DNA from: Hsuehochloa calcarea
Lineage: Eukaryota; Streptophyta; Magnoliopsida; Poales; Poaceae
DNA: 64,000 nt
Assembly (NCBI GenBank): GCA_036346395.1
Contig: CM070615.1
Location: 7,755,534-7,819,533 of the forward strand
Reading direction: 5' to 3'
Positions 31,543 to 42,355 of this stretch are shown one piece after another. The translations under genes were made by a program, and so were the position numbers. Below the pieces are notes generated by a model. That model worked only from the letters and a program-made list of their open reading frames with translations. It did no database searches and was not told the DNA's origin. Each line of letters begins with the position of its first letter. Within the stretch, counting starts at the first letter, position 1.

Positions 31543-33504
31543 TCAATAAGTTGAATGCCTTCTCTTGCGCAGGTCCCCATTGGAAGGGCACTCCTTTTTG
31601 GTCAATTCATTCAATGGTGTGGCAATGGCGCTGAAATGCCGCACAAAACATCGATAGAATCCAGCAAGGCCGTGGAAGTTCCGCACCTGTGTCACAGTGG
31701 TAGGCGTCGGCCAGCTTTGGATGGCCAAAATCTTTGCCTCATCCACCTCAATTCCCTGTGGTGTCACAACATAACCAAGAAACGCAACTCGATCGGTGCA
31801 AAAGGTGCACTTCTTGAGGTTACCAAACAAACATGCATCTCTCAAAGCATTAAAAACAGCACGTATATGATTCAAGTGTAGCTCATGAGACTTGCTATAA
31901 ATCAAGATATCATCAAAATAAACCACCACAAATTTTCCAATGAAAGAACGTAAAACCTCGTTCATCAATCGCATATAAGTACTAGGTGCATTAGTTAGAC
32001 CAAAAGGCATCTCTAACCACTCATATAGTCCGAACATAGTTTTAAAAGCGGTCTTCCATTCATCTCCCAATTTCATTCTAATCTGGTGGTAACCACTTCG
32101 CAAGTCAATCTTTGTGAAAATAATAGTACCACTCAACTCATCAAGCATGTCGTCTAGCCTAGGAATAGGATGACGATACCTTATGGTAATATTATTAATG
32201 GCTCTACAATCAACAGACATACGCCAACTATCGTCTTTCTTAGGAACCAAAAGAACAAGAACAACACAAGGACTAAGGCTTTCTCGTACGTACCAACGGT
32301 CCAAAAGATCTTGGACTTGTTGCTGAATTTCCTTAGTCTCCTCCGGATTGGTTCTATATGCAGAACGGTTTGGCAAAGTCGCTCCTGGGATCAAATCAAT
32401 CTGATGCTCTATCCCTCGAATAGGTGGCAATCCCGGGGGTATCTCAGCTGGAAATACATCCACATACTCCTGCAAAAGGTTAGCAACAGCAGGAGGCAAA
32501 GAGCTAGACATATCATTAAAGGAGAATAAAGCATCTTTGCATATTAAAGCGTAGCATGGCAGCTCATTATCACAAATTTCAAAAAGTTCAGATTTAGTGG
32601 CAAGCATAACACATCCCTTCAATTTAATTCCCTCGGACTTAGAACTAGGCGCCAATTTCTCCCATTTAGGTGGGAAAACACGTTTTGCTACTTGCTGATT
32701 TTCAGAATCATGTTCATTGGTGTTTCTTTCATTTTTAGCACGCTCTACTTCATCTTTCACAATTTCAGCGGGTGTCAAAGGCAACAACTTAATCTTCTTA
32801 CCCCTATGTGAGAATGAGTAGGTATTAGCTCTACCATGGTGCAAAACGTCATTATCATACATCCAAGGCCTACCGAGCAACAAAGAGCATGCTTGCATAG
32901 GCACTACATCAAAGTCGGTACTATCCTTGTAATTACCAGCCGAAAATTGTACTCTCACAACTTTGTTTACCTTTAACTTACCACACGAATTGAACCATTG
33001 AATGTAGTAGGGACATGAGTGTGGCTGTGTGGCCAAGCCAAGCTTCTCGACCATCTCGGAACTTGCAAGGTTATTACAGCTCCCTCCATCAATGATTACT
33101 CTGCAAGCTCTCTCCTTCACGAGAAATCTGGTTTGAAACAAGTTGTGCCGTTGATTTTGCTCCGCTCTCTCCACTTGTGCGCCAAAGACTCGCTGCGCAA
33201 CAAGGCTCATATGATTCCTGTCAACAAAGCAGCCTACTTGTTCCTCTACACCATCAGCATCACTATCTATCTCGTCTCCTCCACCTGCAATGTTAGCTGC
33301 AAGTACATATTCATCCTCAATATCAGTAGTGCTTACATAACCACCATCTTCGGTGGCAAGATATGCTCGCTGACTTGAGCAGTCCCTCATGACGTGACCC
33401 ATTCCCTTGCAACGGTGGCAAACAATCCCAGTCGTACGGCCCGTGGATGCAACCGAAGAAGAACTCTTAGCTGGGGCCTGCACACTAGTAGATTTGCTTA
33501 CCAT
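31543..33504 (-). pseudogene. F zinc knuckle, protease and reverse transcriptase
   Basis: This uninterrupted 653-codon frame is the longest in the window. Residues 29-42 form a CCHC zinc knuckle (CHRCKGMGHVMRDC). Protease is centred on residue 139 (VIIDGGSCNNL), the DGG variant common in this gypsy group, with LLLGRPWMYD near 210. RT starts near 360 (PPIRGIEHQID) and has SAYRTNPEE, TKIDLRSGYHQIRM (Asp 467), MPFGLTNAP and the catalytic VVYFDDILIYSKS (529-532). The connection segment FHGLAGFYRCFVRHFS is intact. The frame ends in a shift near KKECPS, after which RNase H follows in another frame. The frame joins gag at the 5' side through one break. The catalytic residues seem intact, unlike those in integrase. 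Confidence 0.9.
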
Positions 33505-33521
33505 GGGTGCATGTAATGGTG

Positions 33522-34532
33522 TCAGAGGTGCTGCTGAACGTGCCCTACACGTGGAGGGGCAGCAGATCGTGTAGCTGAAGGTGGGAATGTTTTAACTTGC
33601 TCCGACGTTGATCTTGGTGTAGACGTGCTTCTAAAGTTGTTCCTTAGCCTCTGCTGTCGTCCCTGCAATTCCTTTTCTGCCAAACATGCAAGGTGGAACA
33701 ATCTAGGAACACTATCATATTTTTTGTAATCAACTATGTCCGGAATTTCACATCTTAATCCTCCATAAAAACGTGCCATTGCAGCCTCTTCATCCTCAAT
33801 AATATCACAACGCAACATACTAATTTATAGCTCCTGATAATATTCTTCTACGGATCTATTGCCTTGGTTTAAGCGTTGTAGTTTCCTACGCAAGTCACGT
33901 TTAAAAGAAGGTGGAACAAATCTGTTACGCATAGCAACCTTTAAAGCATCCCAAGTAGTATGCACTAATCCATCATTGCATACCCTATTCCACTAAATGA
34001 TGGCAACGTTTTTAAATTCACTTGTGGCTTGCCTAACTCTATGCACTTTAGAAACTAAGTGAGCATTAAATTTATGTTCTACCATCATCTCCCAATCTAG
34101 GTATATTTTGGCATCATAAGCACCCGCAAAAGATGGTACAGTGAACTTGACTTTAGCATATGGATCATCATTAACATGTGCATTATGTTGTTGAAAGTTA
34201 TTACCTCTCATACCTTGACGGTTGAAGTTCAACCGGTTCCGTTGTTGTGCATCAAAGGCGTCGTGGTTTCGCATCTCATTATCATTATCAATCTCATGGT
34301 TATAGACTGCACCTTGAGGATCCACACGCCCATTGTTCTGTGGTGGATTGGTCAAACCATCAATGCGTGTATTGAGCATTGCAATGCTTTCATTGAGTTG
34401 TTGTAGTGTAGCATTTGTTTCCGCAAACTTCCTATCAATGTCGTCATTAATAGTATGGCGGTGCTCATCCAACACCCTCGTGAGCTCTTCCCTCAAAACA
34501 CACTCTTGCGCCTCCAATTCCTCACCTACCAT
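33522..34532 (-). pseudogene. F gag
   Basis: The ATG at 34532 begins MVGEELEAQECVLREELTRV; the same start is used in H, which supports it. The first 179 codons include NNGRVDPQGAV, DNDNEMRNHDAFDAQ and KVKFTVPSFAGAYDAKIYLDWEMMVEHKF, the start of the retrotransposon gag fold. After a break at about 33993 other frames carry KLQRLNQGN-like text. From 33818 the frame reads ARFYGGLRCEIPDIVDYKKY and LAEKELQGRQQRLRN. A further frame change near 33510 leads to the zinc knuckle ORF. Gag packages element RNA. About two or three indels or stops separate it from an intact frame. Confidence 0.82.
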
Positions 34533-35780
34533 GGTCAGTAGGAGACAAAAGACAACACAAAGATATTATCCCTATCAACTACTAAGTGGTGAAAGGTGGA
34601 AACACAAACACTCTCAAGCGTCTTACCAAGCTCTTATGGATTTCTTACCAATTGCGGCAGGCGGTATGATCGGAGAAGGTGGGATGTATGACTGCGGCGG
34701 AGTCGAATTGCGAGGATCCAAATCTGAGGGCCGAAAGTAGGTGGAGCTCGGACAGGCAATGTTTAGTAACAAGGAATAGCAATAATGAAATCAGATTAGC
34801 AAAGTTGAATCAAAGTCCACGGTACTCGTCACAGTTGCTAGCCCAAACGCTTTCCTAGAACTAGCTCAAGCAAGTTGGAAAATAGGGTACATACAAGCAC
34901 AAATGGAACAAAATTCACAAAGCAACTGATTTCTCCTATGGGTGGTCGTGGACCAACTGTGGGTTGTCGTGGGTCACTTGAGCGTGGTCGTAGACCAACT
35001 GAGGGTGGTCGTGAGCCAACTAGGAGTGGTCTTTCTCTCTTTTTTTTTGTTTTTTTTGCTTCTCTCTTCTTCTTTTTTTTGACTGTAGAAACCCAACCTA
35101 GGGTTCCTCTTTTTTTTGCGAGACCTTGACTCACAACTCTTCGAAACCCTCTTCTGGGTCTGGGGATATATATAGGTTACAACTCTTCGAAACCCTCTTC
35201 TAGGTCTCTCTCTCTCTCTCTGAACTTTGGCTAGGTGGTCGAAAGGGTAGGTGGTCGAATCTGAGGAGGTGATCGAGCCGACTGGGTGGTGGAACCCGTG
35301 GAGGTGGTCGTATCCGACCAGGTGGTTGAACTCGAGTAGGTGGTCGAATCCGAGTGGGTGGTCGAATCCGAGTGGGTGGTCGAATCCGACTGGGTGGTCT
35401 AACCCGAGGAGGTGGTCGTATCCGACCAGGTGGTCGAACTGGAGGAGGTGGTCGTATGGGGAGGGGGTCTCACGATCTCGCTATACTGCATAAATCAAAG
35501 GATGTAACTAAGGGCAGGCCGAGATACACAAAGACCAAAACAATAAAGACTCGACGCTAGAAACTAGATTACGACGACTAGACCAGCAACAAAGACACCG
35601 ACAATGGACTCGAATTCAACAACGCAAAAAGTGAAAACACAATTGCGAAAGGCACAAAGAGGTTTGGATAGCGGAAAAACTAAGATCTAAAACTTTTTGT
35701 GGGGCAATTTTCTAGACTCTAGGTGATGGAACACAACTATCAAAAGGGGATAAACAAGATTACCTAACGGGCAACCTGAT
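34533..35780 (-). mobile_element. Leader of element F
   Basis: It is untranslated sequence between primer-binding site and gag, homologous in order to H's leader. It includes a GA microsatellite (plus-strand CT run 35204-35221), a duplicated CGAAACCCTCTTC block (35136-35195), an 18-bp-type minisatellite (35240-35462) and a T/A-rich tract (35040-35120). Confidence 0.65.
35240..35462. repeat. Minisatellite in the F leader (GGTGGTCGAATCCGAGT units)
   Basis: About twelve imperfect units of 17-18 bp with the core GGTGGTCGWATCCGA run tandemly. H's leader holds only about three units of a different CGACCAC-based repeat in the comparable place. Confidence 0.75.
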
Positions 35781-35792
35781 GCTCTGATACCA
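35781..35792 (-). other. Primer-binding site of element F (tRNA-iMet type)
   Basis: The minus strand reads TGGTATCAGAGC two bases after the 5' LTR end (CATCA). Confidence 0.85.
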
Positions 35793-35794
35793 AT

Positions 35795-36622
35795 TGATGA
35801 ATAACGGTGGCCCGATCTTCCGATAGGTTCGATTTGTTTCGTCGTGAGGATGTTGACGCTTTGAGGCTTCCGACCCTATGATCTTCACCTCGCAATTCGC
35901 TACACCCGCACAACTATCGTTATCAACCACGCTTGCACGCGATCGACCTTACCACGAGGGTTATGGTTCCTGCAAGCAATCGAAGCAACTCACAAGAACA
36001 AGATAGATGCAATCTGAAATATATTGCGAATTTGGATGAAGTTCACAAAGTGGGGTTTCTCAAACCGTAAAGCAATAAACCGCAGCGCGTAATAATCTAA
36101 GAAAAAACCCAACCCTTAACTTTGGTGGCTGCATGCAATATATAGGGGGGAGAACATGAGGAGGTCGACCAAGGGTTGTGCTACCATGTGGAGAGTCGTA
36201 CACATCCTGGACTTTGACCTTGCCACGCTTACAAGGCCTTATTAGGCCCAAAACGGTGACGCAACACCTTATTTTGAATGTCTCTAACTAACTCCCAACG
36301 TGGTCGTCACTGGTCGTGAGCCTGGTCGTAGGGCTGGTCATATATCTGGTAGCCTGGTCGTAGGACTGGTCGTAGAGCTTGCAGATCACAGAGAAGTAGT
36401 CGTAGACGGTTTGGGTCCTCTCCATCATTCCTAAGTAACAGAAGATCACAATTTTTAGGTAGCATACCATTCTGCATAGATAAATTATTAGCACCTAGAA
36501 ACGAGCTCACCTCATAATTTAAGTGACGTGCACGAGCTCTTGTCATAGGACCTTGTAGTTTAGCAACCGGATCTGGAGGATTTTGTGTAGTGCGTCTATC
36601 CGAAGGAGTGATGTCCTAATCA
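35795..36622 (-). mobile_element. 5' LTR of element F (828 bp)
   Basis: On the minus strand it starts TGATTAGGACATCACTCC and ends TTATTCATCA before the primer-binding site. It contains an intact copy of the C-terminal pol segment: RTTQNPPDPVAKLQGPMTRA, then MQNGMLPKNCDLLLLRNDGE, ending near 36307 in short YDQ-rich repeats. The promoter TATATATT lies at about 36137-36144. The TSD CCGGT follows at 36623-36627. Confidence 0.88.
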
Positions 36623-36627
36623 CCGGT

Positions 36628-38516
36628 GATCCCCCGCACTGGACCCACGGTCCTCCCCGAAGTCGCCTCCTACCGTCCCCTCCGGCCGATTGTCTTCCCC
36701 GTTGTGGCCGGCCATTGAAGGGAGGAAGGAGAAGAAGAGGGGGAGTTGTTCAGGAGGCCAATCAACATCTCCCTGTGGGTCTTCAAGGGTAACGAAGAGT
36801 CTAATTCATTGTTTGATATTGTTTGGAGGAAGAATTGATTATTTGGATTGAACTGGCATGGTTTAATAGAAATTCTAAAAAGTGTCCAGATTGTTGCACG
36901 TCCTGTTTCAACCTCATAGAAGCCGATCTGGAGGTTTCCCCCTCTTAGAGAATTGCAGCCACGGTTTTTAGCTTTCCATGTCCACCAAGATCACCAAATT
37001 CCGATCTGTGGTTCAAAAGTTATGATAGAATTATTATTGTTGTCCTAAGAAAACTGACGAGAATTGTCAGTTTAGTTGTTTGGTGAAATATAAATTGTTT
37101 AAGGTCAGATTCAGACTTGTCACCCAAAACATTTTCTGTATATAATTTTATTATCTTTCCAGATTGATAAGGAACACTCAAATTGGACTCATAGAGTAAA
37201 AGTTATGTTATATTCTTCGCTGCTGTTCTGATTGTCTGGATTGATGTCTGTTAGGCATTTTCAACTACTGTTTAGTCAAATGGTTTGGCAGAATTAGGAA
37301 ATCTTGCCAACTAGAGTTTTGTTGGTTTGCTCTTTAAGTTTCATTGGGCACTGGATTCATATCATTCTGTGTTATAGATCATTAATTATGAATTTTCCCG
37401 TGTCGCTGTCCAGAATTGTTTTAGATGGGTGAATTGTATATTTTCAGTTCGGGTCGATTCGTTGTATTTGGTAGTCAAGGGGGTATGGTAGACCACCGGT
37501 AGCATCATCATACCATGTGTTCTTATTTTTTAATACACATTCGTGTAGGCGACGAGACGACGAGTGTAGGAGCACCTTCGTTGCCTCCTAGCACGTCACA
37601 TCGCGGAAGGCAAGTACATTGTGTTATGACATATTGAGTTCTATTGAATGTTCTTGATGTGATGTGTTGTTATGATTTTTTTTCATACTCCATGATAAAC
37701 ATTTCGTTCTTAAATTGATAATCTATGTGGATAAAAGTGGTGACATTCATTGCATGTGTTCATTTCATTCTTGCATTGTTCGTGTTCCGTCCACGGGAGT
37801 GGAATTGTTATGACCCATTAATTCCAGTATGAGCACGTAAGACCCACCACTCCAATGTGGGCAATTTCTGACACCCGTATGAAACATTCTTCATACGGTG
37901 ATTGGATCCCCGGACTTTGTTAAGTACGGGCTTAAGTGAGCACCGACGGGTGTGTCACTCGCTATACCGGTATGAGCATGTGTGCAGTCCATTCCTTTCA
38001 ATGCATCCATTCATTCCATATATACTCATAAGTGTTCAGAGATAAGTTCATAATTCGTATTGAGATTGACTTGTTCATAACCTGGTTTGTTCAATTGTTT
38101 ATCAGACTTGCCGAAGTTTCACTCATTCTTGCTTTCTTTATTTATTTAGGTGATCATTGATGACGGCTTGTTGGGAGACGGTAGACAAGCACACTTCACT
38201 CAGTTCACCATAATTTACTTTCATTAGTAATATCGATTTTGTTTTTCATTTGTTAACCGAGGAACTGTAATAAATAAATTTACTATTGCATGATATTTCT
38301 CTTCATGTTAGGCTTTCTCGTTAAATGATGCTAGTGGTTCATTTTAATTATTCCTTAATTCTGTTTTGATGAATTCAGTCTTTATTCCTGCCGTGCTACT
38401 TTTAAAGTTGGTCTCTATATGTACTTAGAGGAGTTTCAATTTAAATTCTATCGCAATTTGGTTGTATGTTAGTTCTTTAGGTAGCATTTTGGCTTCCGAA
38501 TAGCCAGGGTGTTACA
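36628..38516 (+). mobile_element. 3' LTR of gypsy E, second part
   Basis: It resumes after the F insertion (GATCCCCCGC) and ends CAGGGTGTTACA, complementary to the TGTAATAC start at 21895. Total LTR length without F is about 2.2 kb. It contains GTATGAGCA-rich and AT-rich stretches but no supported frame. Confidence 0.8.
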
Positions 38517-38959
38517 ACATGAGATGCCTTTGTGCGGATGAAGACGATGAATAAATTTCAGCAGCAAAGTGTGGTGCACAAGGCTATCCAGGCACATAAT
38601 ATTCACCCCCACAGATTCGGCACCGCTGGGTATGCGGGAAAAATCCTGGGATGGATGAGTGGGGACGATCCGTAATCCGGCCGGGGTCTTCCCACCATTT
38701 GTCGGGATCACGCATAAGCCCGCCCAAAACTAGTTAAGAGCGAGGGCCTCAACCACATCATTGGGCGCCATCTCTTTCACAAATCTGGTAGGCGATGGAG
38801 TGTCCCAAAGTCTGGTAAGATATGTTGAACTACCTAGTTGTTAATAAGTTCATAACTTTGTAGGGTCTAAAATAACATGATGGTCTCTTGTAGCAAACAT
38901 TGAGTACCTAATTTTCCCAAGGCTCTTTCGAAGCAATCAGGGAGAAGGATATACTACCA
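38517..38959. other. Unassigned stretch between the E LTR and LTR L
   Basis: It has no match to LTR M, which aligns with L only from about 38960. No motif is recognised. An 80-codon minus-strand frame (38469-38711) extends into the E LTR and is unlikely to be real. Confidence 0.35.
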
Positions 38960-40560
38960 CCCGCCGGAAGCCCCCTCTTGTGCTAAGTAGGACTACTGTC
39001 TAACCGACACCCACACATCAACATGGCATAAACAACAATGAAGTATTATAAATTACTTAGCCTAGTCCTGCCTATACAGGACACGTGTTAGTACGGTGGA
39101 GCTTAGCAAGATGCGGCTCGAAGACGGGTCCTTAACTAACCTGGGCAACATTCCACAACCCTGGACTTGACCATCAAAATGGGTCGATCCTGTGCATTGA
39201 CTTGCACCAAACCAATCATCCATTTTGCCCAAGTCTAAACTATTTTGATTTTATTTTGCAAGTAAAACCATTTTCTGAAACTTCTATGGTAAGCAATACC
39301 ATAGACTCAAGTTGAATCAAATTTGAATAATTTTTGGCTAAACTCCCCAAATTCAAGATTTTGGTCTAAGCAACAACATTAGCCATACAAAGGAAATAGA
39401 TTAACTAAGAATTTAAAACAGGTATTGAAAATAATTGGATAGAGACATGGATGCAATATTACTTTCAAAAAATAATAATTTAAAATATTAGGATCAACAT
39501 GGTCAATGGTATAACTTGCCTTGCTCGAAGGACAATTCTTCTAATTCTATTTCCCCGGAGTCGTCGTAATCTATACGCGAAAATACAACAAGAATAAACA
39601 AATTCAAATAAATTCAAATAAAAATACAGATAAACTGTAAATTAAATCATTTTAGATTTGGAAGGTAGATACTTAATTTATATAGATTTAGGAACAAGAA
39701 TCGACGGATTCAGAGTTCGTGGGAAGGAGAATGAACATCCGGAAGTATGGATATCACAAAAACAAATAGAATTATGAGTACTGCCCTTCTTCTAAGTATT
39801 GTTCACTCCAAGCATCGCTCATCTCCTGTGCATCGTTATCTTCGAGCATCGCTTATCGTCGAAAATCGCTCATCTTCGAGTACGCTGATCGGAGGAGATT
39901 ACGAGTACACTGGTCGAAGGAAAGGTTTTGACAACACTGGTCGAAGGAAAGGTTTCGACAACACGGCGGCATAATCGATGGTTCTAGGGCTGGCGGCGGT
40001 GAAGCTTCGGCTTTGATTCCGGCAAAAATAAACGAGCAGCATGGTCATGTGTGTGGGGGCTGGTTTAAGGGGAGAAATGCGAAGGCATTGCCCCTTTTAT
40101 AGGGCAAGTAGTAGCCGGAACAACGGGGACGTGCATGGGCGTTAATGGCCGATGATCTTATTTGAATTTGGCCGGTCGGCCCTATTGTAATAGTTGTAGA
40201 CTTGAACTATTATGTTATTTGTCTTTCGTTATGTCAATTGTATGGATATTGTATGAGTGTGATTGACATTGATGAGAGTATGGGCGTGTTGGTTGTTGAT
40301 CTTGGGAGCCAACATGGTCGCATACCCGCTATTTTGAATTCCATTTTAACCTATTTGAGTGTGGACATGGACCGTTTAGAGGACCAGTCAACATGTAGTG
40401 CTTGCAGAGGAGCAGTATGCATGATCACCGGGGCTCTAGTTTCATTCGGGCCTTCTCACTTAGATGGAGTTAAGATGGAATTCATTCACTTGAGACCAGA
40501 GTTATTTCCATAAGACAGGGAAGGCATCGGTCTTACATAAATAACCCGAGGGTCATCACA
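38960..40560 (-). mobile_element. LTR L: 3' LTR of the reverse gypsy element L/M
   Basis: On the minus strand it starts TGTGATGACCCTCGGG after a purine tract. A TATAAAA promoter lies at 40095-40101. It aligns with LTR M from about 38960 (CCCCTCTTG, CTAAGTAGGA, then TCAACATGG and AACAACAATGAAG) through the CTATAAAAGGGG box. The end that should meet E's LTR is missing. Confidence 0.7.
40095..40101 (-). promoter_or_regulatory. TATA box of LTR L
   Basis: The minus strand reads CCCTATAAAAGGGGCAATGCC. LTR M has the same box at 45537-45543, ending just before the family C insertion. Confidence 0.65.
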
Positions 40561-40564
40561 CGTA

Positions 40565-40577
40565 TTTTCCCCCAAAC
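40565..40577 (-). other. Polypurine tract of the L/M element
   Basis: The minus strand reads GTTTGGGGGAAAA just before the LTR start TGTGATG (40560). Confidence 0.65.
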
Positions 40578-40784
40578 TTATTTCAAACAAAAGAATCCAA
40601 AGCTCCTCAATCAAATAAGACTGATGCTGGTACTGAATTGATGAGAAACGTACCAAGAATGACATCCGGTGTGGTCTGAGCTTCCTCTCATAGACATGAT
40701 TCACACGCCCCTTACGAACCGACGGCTTATGGGTGTCGCTGAGGTTGGAACTCCTTGAGTTGGCCTAGATGGAGCTGCTCGTTG

Positions 40785-41700
40785 CTACTTCTTTGGACAT
40801 TTGTTGGCATAGTGCTCTGTCTCATTGTAGTGAAAACAAGTCACTCCTATAGCTGAATGAGTTTTCTTTTGCTGGAATTGGCCTCCAGATGAATTATTAC
40901 AGAAGCTGGACTTGTTGGGGAGCTGTGCTGGCACGGATGCTCTGGTCGAGGAAGACTGAAATCTTCCGTGCTGAGGTGGCTGAGGTTGAGCAATGCAAGG
41001 TTTTGGGAATCCCCCGGAGTGGAACATCTGGGCCGCCATTCTTCTCTTGCGGTTCTTCATGTCCAAGTGTTTGCCCTCCTAACGAATAGTCTTGTTCACC
41101 AACTATTGGAAGTCGGTGTAATCCTGAGCAATCAAACGAATAGAAAGGTCATCATTGAGTCCTCCGTAAAGCTGCCTCGCTTAGTTTCATCGCTGCTATA
41201 TCTTTAGGATCATAGCGGCCAACTACTTGAACTTGTGCAGTACTGCTGATAGAGCGGTTGTTCGGTCACAAAGAGCGGAACTCCTTCTTCGATTTATCAT
41301 TCTTGTGGATATTCAGACGGCGGAAGGCCCGCACAAACTCATTCCATGATATTGCTTGAGCCTCTATGTGAGCTTGGGTAATATTGTCCCACCATTCTGA
41401 AGCGAGTCTATTCAACTGATGCGAGGCAAAAACAACTCTCTCGCGATCAAAACATTGGGCAATGTCTAGTTTCTTGCCCATTGTTCGGTCCAATCATCTC
41501 GCATCCGTCGGCTCGTCCTCGCCATCAAGGTCGAGGCGCAACCTCATAAATTCTAACATGTTTGCCCTTGGATTATGCGGAGGTGGGGCCTAAGTAGCTA
41601 TTGTTGCTGCTATTGAATTCTGAGCATTACTTAAGGATTGGGCGAGAAGGTCAATCAAGTGCGTCTGATTTGCCATCATTTGGTGCCAGTCAAGTCCTTT
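40785..41700 (-). pseudogene. Gag of the non-autonomous gypsy L/M element
   Basis: On the minus strand, from about 41700: MANQTHLIDLLAQSLSNAQ, then PRANMLEFMRLRLDLDGEDEP. This leads to the retrotransposon gag core (DRTMGKKLDIAQCFDRERVV, FASHQLNRLASEWWDNIT, ISWNEFVRAFRRLNIH) at 41493-41266. After frame breaks the basic C-terminal part follows, with a zinc-knuckle-like CFHYNETEHYANKC near 40800 in which the second Cys of CxxC is Tyr. The polypurine tract and LTR follow about 200 bases later, with no protease, RT or integrase. This arrangement is a gag-only (TR-GAG-like) gypsy element. Confidence 0.75.
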
Positions 41701-41974
41701 TGCCGGTGGAGGTGGTGGCTACGGAATTGGATTGACCTGATAATCTACCCGATCATTCCTTGGCCATTAGTACTATCACGCCCATCCCGCCGCTGGTCAC
41801 CATCTACCAAATCCTCCAAAGACTTAGAAAAGATAGAGGAAGAGCTCTAAGGGGGGGTAAATCTAAAATAGCTCAAGAACCAAACAAACAAAAGGTAGGG
41901 AACACTTTTCAAAATAGTTCTTTTATTAATTTTTTCCATTAACAATTATGGCTACCACAAAGGGTATTGGTAGC

Positions 41975-42355
41975 TCATAAATTGCATCTAAAGGAAGGAC
42001 TAAAAATAAAGCTAAGGGATCTCGGGGTGTAGTCCAGTGGAACCGAACTAGCCTCGCCTTCCTTGTAGTGGGCCAACTCCTCCTCATCGCCTCTAGATTC
42101 TCTTTGGTGGCACGAGCTCAACCAAGCCGTGCAAGAGGCATGATCCATATCCTTCGTCAGGTCCACTTGGTGTGTCAACTCTAGAAAGTCCTCATCACTA
42201 GCCAAACGAAACATACTACCGAGCTGGGTAGGGATGAGCATCGAGTAGTAGTGGAATCCGGTGTCGTGGAAGCAGTGGTCGTAGATGTAGCGAAGTCGGC
42301 GAACAGCTTCTCTAGCAGCGTCTTGGATACCCTCGGGAAAATTGCTACACTGCAT
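41975..42355 (-). CDS. Extra ORF upstream of gag in the L/M element
   Basis: A 126-codon uninterrupted frame lies between the primer-binding site (42716) and gag. It reads EGIQDAAREAVRRLRYIYDH, then FHDTGFHYYSMLIPTQLGSM, FLELTHQVDLTKDMDH and a Glu-rich segment, ending SFIFSPSFRCNL. The pattern EAxRRLRYIYxxxFxxTGFxYY resembles an uncharacterised segment I associate with grass gypsy elements that carry an additional ORF; I cannot name a family. It has no gag or enzyme motif and no signal peptide. The ATG at 42353-42355 lies about 360 bases past the primer-binding site, so other frames could extend it. It is either an accessory retrotransposon protein or a captured fragment. Confidence 0.45.
   Translation of the reverse strand: MQCSNFPEGIQDAAREAVRRLRYIYDHCFHDTGFHYYSMLIPTQLGSMFRLASDEDFLELTHQVDLTKDMDHASCTAWLSSCHQRESRGDEEELAHYKEGEASSVPLDYTPRSLSFIFSPSFRCNL

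Larger units (their letters stand above)
29523..31591 (-). pseudogene. F pol: RNase H, integrase and LTR-encoded C-terminus
   Basis: RNase H starts near 31591 (FQWGPAQEKAFNLLKEKL) and continues FEIECDASGIVIGGV and YDKELYALVRVLQTWQHYL, then VIKHKKGKDNVIADALSRR in a new frame. The integrase zinc region (TTCNKAKSRLNPHGLY) leads to the core: DISMDFVLGLP holds the first Asp. The second motif reads IISERDAKFLSHF, with Glu where Asp is usual. The third (PTDGQTEVVN) is only in another frame near 30440. The C-terminal part (HIEFAYNRSVHSTTK, FELGDLVWVHLRK, VSPTFNISDLKPYVGEE) crosses the polypurine tract into the LTR, where a TAA at about 29813 and a deletion precede MTRARARHLNYEVSSFL. No chromodomain is present. 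At least four frame breaks make it inactive. Confidence 0.87.
22226..36622 (-). mobile_element. Gypsy element F, probable CRM/CRR-type (with nested H and I)
   Basis: It is a complete LTR element in minus orientation. The 5' LTR is 35795-36622, the primer-binding site 35781-35792, then come leader, gag, protease, RT, RNase H, integrase, the polypurine tract and the 3' LTR (22226-22760 plus 29575-29852, split by H). It is flanked by CCGGT at 22221-22225 and 36623-36627, a perfect 5-bp TSD in E's LTR. The ends are TGAT...ATCA. The pol frame continues across the polypurine tract into the LTR and ends in a PMTRARARxLNYxV segment instead of a chromodomain, as reported for centromeric retrotransposons (CRM/CRR). 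Without the nested H it is about 7.6 kb, a usual CRM size. The clade call is inference from motifs. Confidence 0.85.

Noticed and set aside
29813..34532. Endogenous plant pararetrovirus
   Set aside because: Flanking LTRs, a polypurine tract, integrase and a 5-bp TSD show a Ty3/gypsy LTR retrotransposon. There is no movement protein or coat-type CCHC order of caulimovirids.
22761..36622. Tandem array of F elements, because pol tails appear before both LTR copies
   Set aside because: The pol tail is part of the LTR itself (it lies after the polypurine tract), and the TSDs CCGGT and GGGCT/TGGCT define single nested insertions.
38517..38959. Extension of LTR L up to the E LTR
   Set aside because: The homologous LTR M has entirely different sequence in the matching place, so the stretch was left unassigned.
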